NCBI RefSeq assembly: GCF_004217615.1
Contig: NZ_SHLD01000001.1
Span: 5,084,001-5,148,000, forward strand
From: Micromonospora kangleipakensis
Lineage (GTDB): Bacteria > Actinomycetota > Actinomycetes > Mycobacteriales > Micromonosporaceae
Reading direction: 5' to 3'
Length of the DNA stretch: 64,000 nucleotides
Below the pieces are notes generated by a model. The model saw only the letters and a program-made list of their open reading frames with translations, made no database searches and was not told the origin of the DNA. Positions 18,448 to 25,592 of this stretch are shown one piece after another. The first letter of the stretch is position 1, and each line of letters begins with the position of its first letter. Made by a program: the position numbers and the translations under genes.

Positions 18448-18645
18448 GTGACATCACACGACACTGATCGACCGACGTTGTTTCTCGCCATGCCGACCGT
18501 CGACGGGCTCGACGGCCCGGACGTGACTTTCGACGGCAGCGAGGAGGCGATGCGGCGGCTACGCCATCCGTTCGCGGTGAACACGGCCCGCCTGTCGCAG
18601 CAGCGGACTCCAATGGCGAGCGACGGCTCGGAGCAGCGGGACTGA
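18448..18645 (+). CDS. Short hypothetical protein
   Basis: A 65-codon frame beginning GTG, with AGGA about 8 nt upstream. After the first eight codons nearly all third positions are G or C, which supports coding. The product (MTSHDTDRPTLFLAMPTV...) is acidic in the middle and has no recognised family. It could be chance. Confidence 0.35.
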   Translation: MTSHDTDRPTLFLAMPTVDGLDGPDVTFDGSEEAMRRLRHPFAVNTARLSQQRTPMASDGSEQRD

Positions 18646-18689
18646 CCTGGCGGCGCCGACGCCGCTGGAGACGACTCCCCATCTGGCCG

Positions 18690-18793
18690 ACAAGGTGGAT
18701 CAGGCGTCCGACCTGCGTGCCCGTCCGGCCGACGACCCAGCCGAAGGCGATGACCGCGACAAGGGCGGCGAAGCCGCCGACGACTGCGTTCAC
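18690..18793 (-). pseudogene. Fragment of an AEC-family (auxin efflux carrier-like) transporter
   Basis: The frame opens MNAVVGGFAALVAVIAFGWV with GRTGTQVG after it, the usual first helix of actinobacterial AEC-family permeases. Only about 30 codons are left; the frame then turns into Arg-rich nonsense. The gene has lost more than nine tenths of its length. Confidence 0.5.
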
Positions 18794-18818
18794 CCGGCGA
18801 CGCCAGCGGCTGGGCGCC

Positions 18819-19286
18819 TCACGCGAGCGCGGCGTGCACGGCGTCCGTCAGCCGACCGAGCGCCCCGGCCGGCAGTACGGTCATGGCGAGGAGGTACGGC
18901 AGGACGATCACGACGACGGCGGTGGTCACCGCGGTGACGCTGCGCCGCAGCAGCGCGCCCAGGCCGAGTGCCAGGACCGCGGCGACGGCGAGCAGCGCGC
19001 CGGTCCCGACGATCACCCGCAGCTCGGTCGGCGTCGACGCCGGGTGGACGTAGACGCCGTTGCCGCGCAGCACCCGCTGGCCGAAGGCGACCACGACGGC
19101 GGCGGCGAGCAGCCCGGTCACGAAGGTGACGGCGCCGACGACGACGGCCTTCGCGGCGAGCACCCGGATGCGCTGGGGGCTGGCGGTCAGGGTGGTCCGG
19201 ATGAGCCCGCGCCGGTACTCCGCGGTGATGAACATGGCGCCGACGACGACCACCACGACCAGCCCCACGAACGTGCCGACGAGCAT
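18819..19286 (-). pseudogene. ABC-2-type permease, 5' end lost
   Basis: About 155 codons remain, reading MLVGTFVGLVVVVVVGAMFI, TAEYRRGLIRTTLTASP, then LLAVAAVLALGLGALLRRS and VLPYLLAMTVLPAGALGRL before a stop. TAEYRRGLIRTTL is the typical loop of actinobacterial ABC-2 permeases that insert after a helix. The 5' end stops abruptly where a kinase fragment on the other strand begins, so the N-terminal helix and start are missing. Confidence 0.6.
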
Positions 19287-19449
19287 CTTCCAGCCGTTCC
19301 AGCAGCTGGGCGGCGAGCGGATCCGGCACACCGCCGGGTACGGCCTCGGGCTGGCGATCGTCCGCGCCATCGCGGACGCGCACGGCGCCACCCTGACCGC
19401 GCGATCCCGACCGAAGGGCGACCTGGACATCGAGGTGACGTTCCCCTGA
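19286..19449 (+). pseudogene. C-terminal ATPase-domain fragment of a sensor histidine kinase
   Basis: IFQPFQQLGGERIRHTAGYG leads into GLGLAIVRAIADAHGA and ends DIEVTFP-stop. These are the F and G2 boxes of a HisKA-type kinase ATPase domain. The dimerisation, N and G1 parts are absent, and the piece begins exactly at the truncated permease end, which marks a recombination junction at about 19285. Confidence 0.65.
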
Positions 19450-19620
19450 GGCGTTCCACGGTTCCACCACGCCGGCGTCGCTCAACGCGTGGCGGCTCTG
19501 CTTAGCCGCATCATGATCAATAAGCCCGGGGTCAGGATGAGCAGGCGCTCGGAGCTGTCCGTCCAGGCCCGGCGCGCGGTGATCACGGCGTCGGCACGGC
19601 CGCCAATCGTCGGGTGTGCG

Positions 19621-20151
19621 TCATGAGACCTGGTTCAGGGTCGCCAGTGTCTCGCGAAGCCACTTCAGCTCGGTACGCGTCGTAGCGGTGGCGATCGTGA
19701 ACAGCCCTTGTCGGAAGGGGTCGTCGAAGTCGGCGGCGCGCAGTGGCCGTTCGCCGTCCCAGAAGAAGCTGGCTGGCTGCGTGAGGAAGTCAAGCCGACG
19801 CTGCAACACGGCGGCCTGTGCCGCCGGGTCATCGAGGTGGCGCAGGAAGGCCAGCAGGGTGAACCACCTGTTTTCGTCGGTGATGAACAGCTCGTCGGGT
19901 TCACGGAGCCGGTCGAGCAGCGCTTTTCTGCCTTCGGCGGTCAGCGACAGCATGTGCCGGGGTGCGGCAACCTGGCCGGGTTGGAGTTCCCGGGTGAGCA
20001 GCCCGGCGGCTTCCATGCGCTTGAGCAGGGGGTAGAGCGTGCCGTCGGCGATGGGGCGCACGTGTCCAGTCAGGGCGGCGATGCGTTTGCGGAGGTCGTA
20101 CCCGTGGAGCCGCTCGTCGTAGAGGAAACCGAGGATCGCCAGTTCCAGCAT
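19621..20151 (-). CDS. PadR-family transcriptional regulator
   Basis: 176 residues. The winged helix is LAILGFLYDERLHGYDLRKRI through IADGTLYPLLKRMEAAGLL, the PadR signature; residues 90-176 form the dimerising helical domain with WFTLLAFLRHLDDPAAQAAV. It is divergent from an alpha/beta hydrolase gene with only 56 bp between the start codons, and probably represses both. TATGAT lies 7 nt before the ATG with no ribosome-binding site, so the mRNA is probably leaderless. Confidence 0.9.
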   Translation of the reverse strand: MLELAILGFLYDERLHGYDLRKRIAALTGHVRPIADGTLYPLLKRMEAAGLLTRELQPGQVAAPRHMLSLTAEGRKALLDRLREPDELFITDENRWFTLLAFLRHLDDPAAQAAVLQRRLDFLTQPASFFWDGERPLRAADFDDPFRQGLFTIATATTRTELKWLRETLATLNQVS

Positions 20152-20218
20152 GATCTAGATCATACCCCGTTGCCAGGATACCTCGGTCACGAGATATCTT
20201 CTGCGCTATGCATAGCGC
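20150..20218. promoter_or_regulatory. Divergent leaderless promoters with palindromes over both start codons
   Basis: ATGATCTAGATCAT (20150-20163) is a perfect 14-bp palindrome covering the first bases of the padR start codon. GCGCTATGCATAGCGC (20203-20218) is a perfect 16-bp palindrome covering the ATG of the hydrolase. -10-like hexamers TATGAT (minus strand, 20159-20164) and TATCTT (plus strand, 20195-20200) each lie exactly 7 nt before their ATG. Confidence 0.55.
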
Positions 20219-21041
20219 TCAAGTAGCTCCTGACGGCTCCCGCATTCGCTGGGTGGAGATCCCCGGCGCCCAGCCCGCCCGCGTCTACATCCACGGCCTG
20301 GGAGCCAGCTCGGCGCCGTACTACGCCGAGGCGGTCGCGCATCCAGCCCTTTCCGGCCACCGCTCGCTCCTCATCGACATGCTGGGCTTCGGCATCAGCG
20401 ACCGGCCTGCCGATGCGCCGTACACCCTGGAAATGCACGCGGACGTCTTGGCCCGTGCGCTGGATCAGGCCGCGGTGAGCGACGCCGACGTGGTCGCGCA
20501 CAGCATGGGCGGCGCGGTCGCGGTCATCCTCGCCGCACGCCACCCCCAGCTGGTAAGCCGGCTTGTGCTCGTCGACCCCGCCCTCGATCCGGTGCACCCG
20601 CTGCCGAGCACGAAGCGACCGGGCAGTTCCGGCATCGGCGTCTATCACACCGAGGAGGAGTTCCTCGACCACGGCTGGGGCGAGACGCTGGAGTTCGTCG
20701 GGCCGGAGTGGGCGGCCACGATGCGACTGGCCGGGCCACAGGCGCTCTACCGCAGTGCCATGAACCTGTTGCGTGGCACCATGCCCATGGTGCGCGAGCA
20801 CCTGGACAAGCTGACCATCCCGCGCACGCTCCTGTACCCGGCGGCTGACGGGCCGCGCTTCGACGCAGACCGGCTCGCGGCCTCGGGTGTCGAGGTGGTG
20901 GCGATTCCCAACTGCGGCCACAACATCATGATCGACAACGTCGAAGGCTTCGCCCTCGCGGTAAAGGCCGCGCGTACCGGTCGATCCGCCGGTCCGAGGG
21001 CCCTTGACGGCGGGCAGCGGTTCGCCGACCGGACGACCTGA
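20208..21041 (+). CDS. Alpha/beta hydrolase
   Basis: 277 residues. Oxyanion motif HGLG (about 29-32), nucleophile elbow VAHSMGGAVAV (Ser about 97), Asp in the LVDPALDP region or later, and catalytic His in IPNCGHNIMIDN near the C-terminus, where a Val-Glu-Gly-Phe helix follows. The family covers esterases, haloperoxidase-like enzymes and lactonases, so the substrate is unknown. The ATG has no ribosome-binding site and sits 7 nt after a -10-like hexamer, suggesting a leaderless message. Neighbouring PadR is its likely regulator. Confidence 0.88.
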   Translation: MHSAQVAPDGSRIRWVEIPGAQPARVYIHGLGASSAPYYAEAVAHPALSGHRSLLIDMLGFGISDRPADAPYTLEMHADVLARALDQAAVSDADVVAHSMGGAVAVILAARHPQLVSRLVLVDPALDPVHPLPSTKRPGSSGIGVYHTEEEFLDHGWGETLEFVGPEWAATMRLAGPQALYRSAMNLLRGTMPMVREHLDKLTIPRTLLYPAADGPRFDADRLAASGVEVVAIPNCGHNIMIDNVEGFALAVKAARTGRSAGPRALDGGQRFADRTT

Positions 21042-21048
21042 GCGGGGT

Positions 21049-21951
21049 TCACCAGCCGACGGTGGTGAGCGAGATCGGGGTGAGGTGGCGGACCTGCGGC
21101 TCGATCCACTGGGCCGCGGTGACCAGCTTGACCAGTCGGTCGATGCTCTCCGGCGGGCCGGCGACGAAGCTGCGCCGCTCGGCCGGGCAGCCGTACCGGT
21201 CGTCGAAGCAGCCGCCGTCGAGGGCCCGGACGACCATGCCGGCCTCGGCGGCCAGGAGCATCCCGGCGGGCAGGTCGACCGCCTCGGGACGGTAGCCGAC
21301 GATGCCGTCGATGTCGCCGCGGGCCAGCATCACCCAGGAGAGCAGCGGCGCCCACAGTTGCAGCACCCGCCGGGCGGTGGAGTCCAGCACCACCTTCAAC
21401 GCCCGGGCGGTGCTGTCGTCCCGGCGTACCTCGTGACCCTGGGTCCAGGCCAGCACCGGCGCGGACGGCACCGGCCGGCGCGGCGCCCGCAGCGGCCGGC
21501 CGGACGGCCCGGCCGCGTGCACGAACGCGCCCTGCCCGCGCACCGCCGACCAGGTGCGGCCGGCGACCGGGTCGTGGACCACCCCGAGCACCGGCGACCC
21601 GCGCTCGCAGAGCGCGATGCCGACCACGTACGCGGGCAGTCCGATGGCCACGTTGTTGGTGCCGTCGAGCGGGTCGACCAGCCACGCCCAGGCGTCGTCG
21701 GCGGCGTACTCGCCGCCCTCCTCGGCGATCACGCCGTGCTCCGGCCAGCGGGCCCGGATCCGGTCGACGATCAGCCGCTCGGCGGCCAGGTCCAGGTCGG
21801 TGACCAGGTCGCCGGAGGCGCTCTTGGCCCGGGCGTGCACCTCGCCCCTCATCCCCGCGCGCAGCAGCTTTCCGGCGGCGCGTGCGGCGTCGACCGCGAA
21901 CCGGTGCGCCTCGCGCAGGTCCGGCCCGGTTCCGAGCGGCTTCACGTCCAT
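21049..21951 (-). CDS. Inositol monophosphatase-family phosphatase
   Basis: 300 residues. Metal-binding motifs are intact: VIAEEGG (Glu 77-78), WLVDPLDGTNN (Asp 93 and 96) and EAVDLPAGMLLAAEAG (third Asp). The loop reads DGTNN rather than the common DGTTNF, a feature seen in some CysQ-like nucleotidases as well, so it may act on 3'-phosphoadenosine phosphate or a sugar phosphate. It starts 16 bp after the cupin gene and is the last of a same-strand run with a membrane protein and a methyltransferase, unlike the usual housekeeping setting. Confidence 0.85.
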   Translation of the reverse strand: MDVKPLGTGPDLREAHRFAVDAARAAGKLLRAGMRGEVHARAKSASGDLVTDLDLAAERLIVDRIRARWPEHGVIAEEGGEYAADDAWAWLVDPLDGTNNVAIGLPAYVVGIALCERGSPVLGVVHDPVAGRTWSAVRGQGAFVHAAGPSGRPLRAPRRPVPSAPVLAWTQGHEVRRDDSTARALKVVLDSTARRVLQLWAPLLSWVMLARGDIDGIVGYRPEAVDLPAGMLLAAEAGMVVRALDGGCFDDRYGCPAERRSFVAGPPESIDRLVKLVTAAQWIEPQVRHLTPISLTTVGW

Positions 21952-21967
21952 GGCTCCTCCAGCCGTG

Positions 21968-22621
21968 TCAGCCCCGTGCCACCAGTCGCGCGATCTCCCG
22001 CGCCATCCGCGCGGTCTCCACCGTGTCGCATCGGTCCCGGCGCACCCGGTGGCTGCGCCCGTCCACCGCGCCGAGGCTCAGGTCGCAGCCGCCGGGGGTG
22101 GTACGCCCCAGCGCCACCGTCACCGCCGGCTCCCCGGTGTCCACCTCGGAGGTGTGGAACCCGCCGGCGCGCAGCGCGTACGAGTCGCCGGCCTGGTGCG
22201 TCTCCACGGTGGCGGTCACCGCGGTCACCAGCCGGTCGGTCGGGGCCATCTCGTCGATGTCCTCGCGGCTGCGCACCTCGTACACCCGCCAGATCGGCTC
22301 GGCGGGCGCGTCGGTCACCTCGATCAGCTCGTTGCGCACCCGGCCGTGCAGCACGTGACTGAGCAGGTCCCAGCTGTGCGAGTGCATGGCGGAGGTGGTC
22401 GGCTGGACCAGTGGCGGCTCGGCCGGCCAGGCGTGCACGCAGATCCCGTCGGGGCCGGTGCGGTCGACCGGCAGGCAGGTGAAGCCGAGCGGGTGGCGGA
22501 CCGCGCGCAGCGGCCGGCGGCCCTCCGCCACGTCGTCGAGGACGTTCAGCACCCAGCGGCGCAGCAGCTCCGGCCGGGTGCCCCGGTCGATCTCCCGTTC
22601 CAGATCGGTGTAGGTCATCAT
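21968..22621 (-). CDS. Cupin-fold protein of unknown function
   Basis: 217 residues. SAMHSHSWDLLSHVLHGRVRN reads as cupin motif 1 with two His and a Gly turn, and LRAGGFHTSEV resembles motif 2. The N-terminal 80 residues (LEREIDRGTRPELLRRWVLN) are helical. Similar layouts occur in small metal-binding dioxygenase-like proteins, but no known enzyme is matched. Its ATG overlaps the stop of the upstream membrane-protein gene (ATGA), so the two are translated together. An adjacent second ATG could also serve as start. Confidence 0.7.
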   Translation of the reverse strand: MMTYTDLEREIDRGTRPELLRRWVLNVLDDVAEGRRPLRAVRHPLGFTCLPVDRTGPDGICVHAWPAEPPLVQPTTSAMHSHSWDLLSHVLHGRVRNELIEVTDAPAEPIWRVYEVRSREDIDEMAPTDRLVTAVTATVETHQAGDSYALRAGGFHTSEVDTGEPAVTVALGRTTPGGCDLSLGAVDGRSHRVRRDRCDTVETARMAREIARLVARG

Positions 22622-23619
22622 GCGTACGGGTCCCTCGCCTGGATGGCCTTGCCCACGATGTCGGCGACCTCGCGGTCGCCGAACGAGCGGGGCAGCGGCA
22701 GGCCGAGCGCGGTGAACAGCCGGCGGACCTGTTCCACGGACGGCTCGTCGTCGAGCTTCACCTGCCCGGCGGCCTCGATCGGCACCCGCCGGCTCTGCTC
22801 GCGGCTGTACTGCAGCTCGATGTTGTAGCGGTTGTAGTAGAGCTCCTTGCGGTCGATGCGCAGCGCCGGGGTTTGCGGATTCTCCTGCGTGATGATGACG
22901 CAGCTCGACGAGAGGTCGTAGCGGAAGGTGCTCATCCGTGGGGAGAGTCGCACGTCGATGGTGAGCAGCCCGGAGCGCTGCAGGTGCCAGCAGGCGGCCA
23001 GCACGGTGGCGAAGGACTCCTTGCGGGTGCGGTCCACGGTCCACCGCTCCCCCGGCGCGTTCGGGGCCAGGCTGCGCCGGAAGCGCGCGTACCGCTCGCA
23101 GACGCCCTCGTCGGTCGGGTCGATGATCTCGATCGAGAAGTGCAGGGTGGCGTTGCGCCGGCGGGCGTGGTCGAGGCACTCGGGCAGGGTGACCGCCCGG
23201 GTGTAGGTGCCGGTGCCGCCCTTGAAGTCCCAGCGGTCGGTGTGCCGGCGGGCCTCGGCCAGGGCCTGCCCGACCTCGGTGCCGTTGAGCACCCGGACCA
23301 TGGAGACGCTGTCGATGGCCTCCCGGGCCCGGTTCAGCGCGCCCTCCGGGCCGGTGATCTCCCGCATCTGCGGCACCAGCTCGGTGAGCCGGTCGCGGGT
23401 GTCGTTGAGCACGTGCCGCACCTGGTGCTCGGCGGTCTCCCGGCGCAGCCGGTCCCGCAGCATGGCCTGGGCGAGCAGGGCGAGGATCAGCAGGATGGCG
23501 CTGTTGACCACCTCCTGGCTGACGGTGCTGGTCAGCCCGAGGATGGCGACGGTCAAGGCCAGGAGCAGCCCGATGAAGGCGTCGAGATTGTTGACGACCC
23601 AGGTCAAGAGGCGGGCCAT
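22618..23619 (-). CDS. Two-helix membrane protein with an unrecognised cytosolic domain
   Basis: 333 residues. Two close membrane helices (about residues 10-28 and 38-55) form an N-terminal hairpin, followed by a charged helical linker (residues 56-100). The soluble part has conserved-looking stretches RWDFKGGTGTYTRAVTLPE (about 135-153), HFSIEIIDPTDEGVCERYARF, CWHLQRSGLLTIDVRLSP and RIDRKELYYNRYNIELQYS. I do not recognise the family; the beta-strand/helix pattern allows an enzyme or nucleotide-binding fold such as a PLD-like domain, but no HKD motif is seen. Coupled by ATGA to the cupin gene. Confidence 0.75.
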   Translation of the reverse strand: MARLLTWVVNNLDAFIGLLLALTVAILGLTSTVSQEVVNSAILLILALLAQAMLRDRLRRETAEHQVRHVLNDTRDRLTELVPQMREITGPEGALNRAREAIDSVSMVRVLNGTEVGQALAEARRHTDRWDFKGGTGTYTRAVTLPECLDHARRRNATLHFSIEIIDPTDEGVCERYARFRRSLAPNAPGERWTVDRTRKESFATVLAACWHLQRSGLLTIDVRLSPRMSTFRYDLSSSCVIITQENPQTPALRIDRKELYYNRYNIELQYSREQSRRVPIEAAGQVKLDDEPSVEQVRRLFTALGLPLPRSFGDREVADIVGKAIQARDPYA

Positions 23620-23674
23620 GACATCCCCCGGTCGATGACGATTTCCCTATGATAGCCCTTTGTCAATATCACGA

Positions 23675-24466
23675 TCACGCACTGTTTCGTTGCCCCGTAA
23701 CAGTTGGTGACGGCGGCTCGGCGCCCCGGCGGGCCGCGCAGATCAGCGAACCGCCGAGTCCCGGCGCCAGGCGGGCGAGCAGCCGGGAGGTGACCCAGCG
23801 TCCGCCGGGCAGCCGCCAACCGACCTGGTTGGAGCGGATCGCCAGCGGCAGGAACCCGGCCCGCCGGAGCACCCGGCGCAGCAGCGACGCGGTGAACGGC
23901 CGGATGTGCAGCCAGAGGTAGGGGTGCAGCGGGTCCACCTGGCGCGGGGCGCGGCCGAGGAGGAAGGACACCCGGTCCTGCACGGTGGCCAGGTTGGGAG
24001 TGGTGAGCACCAGCAGCCCACCCGGGGCCAGCACCCGGTGGCACTCGCGCAGCAGCGCCACCGGGTCGTAGACGTGCTCGATCAGCTCACCGGTGAGCAG
24101 CCCGGCGAAGCTGCCCGCCCGGAACGGCAGGCCGCGGGTGGCGTCCAGGCAGACCGGTAGCGCATCCGGCCCGGCGGCCCGCCGGGCGTCGCGCAGCGCC
24201 GTCTCCGCCAGGTCCGCCAGCACCAGCGGCACCGGCAGGTCCGCCGGGTCGAGCATGCCGCGCGGGCCGCAGCCCAGCTCCAGCACCGGCAGCCGCCCGG
24301 TGACGCCGTCGGCCACCATCCGGGCCGCGACGGCCCGGCGGATCCGGTGGTACGGGTCGTCGACGTACCCGTTGACCTTGACGCCGTCGTGGTAGCTGCG
24401 CCGGTTGGCCCGGCGGCCGTGCGCCTGCGCGCCGCGCCACGGGGTCGCGGCCGGTGACTCCGCCAT
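23675..24466 (-). CDS. Class I SAM-dependent methyltransferase
   Basis: 263 residues. SAM-binding motif I is LPVLELGCGPRGML; LVLADLAETALRDARR, LTGELIEHVYDPVALL and VLAPGGLLVLTTPNLATVQ follow, as in UbiG/Methyltransf_11 enzymes. The substrate is not evident. The ATG of MAESPAATPW is preceded by GGAGGG at 5 nt; the frame is open further upstream, where it runs into the remnant of a beta-propeller gene, and that part is rejected. It lies 55 bp upstream of the membrane-protein gene on the same strand and may share its transcript. Confidence 0.85.
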   Translation of the reverse strand: MAESPAATPWRGAQAHGRRANRRSYHDGVKVNGYVDDPYHRIRRAVAARMVADGVTGRLPVLELGCGPRGMLDPADLPVPLVLADLAETALRDARRAAGPDALPVCLDATRGLPFRAGSFAGLLTGELIEHVYDPVALLRECHRVLAPGGLLVLTTPNLATVQDRVSFLLGRAPRQVDPLHPYLWLHIRPFTASLLRRVLRRAGFLPLAIRSNQVGWRLPGGRWVTSRLLARLAPGLGGSLICAARRGAEPPSPTVTGQRNSA

Positions 24467-24539
24467 CGCACCCTCCACTGTCGTCGTCGCCCGGCGACCG
24501 TCCTGTCGTCCAGCCTCGCATCGGACGGCGTCGGAGGCG

Positions 24540-24847
24540 CGGTCGGCGCGACGGTGTCGGCAGACGCCGACGCGGCGGCCGGGAAGCCGGCCGCCGCGTC
24601 GAAGGGTGGAGCGGGTCAGAGGGCGCGCCCAGTCCAGCCGGCTGCTGTCGTCGTACTCGTCGCCGGGGATCCACCACGGCTCGCCGAAGCCGCTGGTGGA
24701 GACGATGATGTTGCCGCCGTCCGGGTACTCGTTGGTCGGCGGCACCGACAGCGCCGCGCAGTAGCGGCCGTCGGGGGAGAACACCGGCGACTGGTACAAC
24801 CGGGGCTCGTCGGTGAGCCGCTTCAGGCCGGTGCCGTCGATCCGCAC
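24540..24847 (-). pseudogene. C-terminal fragment of a TolB/WD40-like beta-propeller protein
   Basis: VRIDGTGLKRLTDEPRLYQS and PVFSPDGRYCAALSV are typical PD40/TolB blades (G-x-KRLT, SPDG). The following GGNIIVSTSGFGEPWWIPG and DDSSRLDWARPL look like a family C-terminus. No start or signal peptide is left, and the frame slides without a stop into the methyltransferase frame. It is a decayed gene end. Confidence 0.6.
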
Positions 24848-24906
24848 CGACCCGAGACGCTGCCGTCAGGCCAGTCGGCGCACGCGTACGGTCGGCCGCT
24901 CGCCGG

Positions 24907-25038
24907 TCAGGTGCCGGTGCTGGTGCTGGCGGACCTGTCCCCCCAGACCTCCCGGTCCAGCTCCGGATCGGGCGGCACCCAGCGGTGCGAGCCGTCGCTG
25001 TAGTGGTACTTCTCGTCGCCGTTGCGCAGGATGCTCAT
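24907..25038 (-). CDS. Short conserved-looking protein, third ORF of a coupled set
   Basis: 43 residues, MSILRNGDEKYHYSDGSHRW then VPPDPELDREVWGDR. The ATG overlaps the stop of the ORF before it (ATGA), so it is translated only if that one is. It is acidic and aromatic-rich with no known family. A degenerate version occurs next to the chimeric remnant near 1.4 kb, which suggests that the set moves or is lost together. Confidence 0.45.
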   Translation of the reverse strand: MSILRNGDEKYHYSDGSHRWVPPDPELDREVWGDRSASTSTGT

Positions 25039-25255
25039 CTCAGCCAGCCGAGGAAGCGCCGGTGCAGCCCGCCCGCCGGCAGCCAGGTCAGGTCCGCGCT
25101 GGCCCGGACGAGCTGCGCGCCCAGGTAGAGGGCGAGCGACATGGGGGCGCGTCGTCGAACTCCGCGCGCAGCTCCCGGCGACGCGTCGGGCACGGCCAGG
25201 GCAGGCCGCAGCCGCCGCAGCTCCACACTGGCAGTACCGGATCGTGGGTCGTCAC
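25035..25255 (-). pseudogene. Short Cys-rich protein, frameshifted (second ORF of coupled set)
   Basis: Starts on a GTG that overlaps the preceding stop: VTTHDPVLPVWSCGGCGLPW, then PCPTRRRELRAEFDDA. The rest, MSLALYLGAQLVRASADLTW and LPAGGLHRRFLGWLR, is in another frame. A run of five C at about 25131 holds one base too many relative to the related copy near 1.5 kb. Restoring the frame gives about 73 residues. The family is widespread beside XRE regulators of actinomycetes and is often mislabelled flavin reductase; function unknown. The extra C may be an assembly error. Confidence 0.6.
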
Positions 25256-25425
25256 CGCTCCCCCGGCCAGTGGCCACGGCCGATCGGGATGCGGTGCCGG
25301 GTCCGGCAGGGCAGGTCCGCGCCACAGCGGCAGCGCCACCGCCGCCAGCACCGGACCGGGCGGTGCCGGCGGGCGAGGGTGAGCGCCACGGCGAGCAGAT
25401 ATTCCTCGTACGACACACGCCGCAC
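25252..25425 (-). CDS. Short Cys/Arg-rich protein, first ORF of the set beside the XRE regulator
   Basis: 57 residues: VRRVSYEEYLLAVALTLARR, then four Cys in a CWRRWRCRCGADLPC pattern and RTRHRIPIGRGHWPGE at the end. GTG start with GAGGGGAG 5-6 nt upstream. Its stop overlaps the next start (GTGA). The set is divergent from the XRE regulator gene, an arrangement seen in many Streptomyces and Micromonospora genomes; the Cys pattern could bind zinc. Function is unknown. Confidence 0.6.
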   Translation of the reverse strand: MRRVSYEEYLLAVALTLARRHRPVRCWRRWRCRCGADLPCRTRHRIPIGRGHWPGER

Positions 25426-25592
25426 CGGATCTCCCCTCTGAAAGGTGGCCGACGGCCGGAAAAGCAGCTTGTTGCCACGCGAACACCCACGGTCATCGTC
25501 GCCCCCACTCTGCGGCGGTACGCTCAGCAGGTCGACGGGTTGCGGGTTGCCACCGACGGGCGGCAACGGGCAACGGCGGGGAGGGCGGTGCG

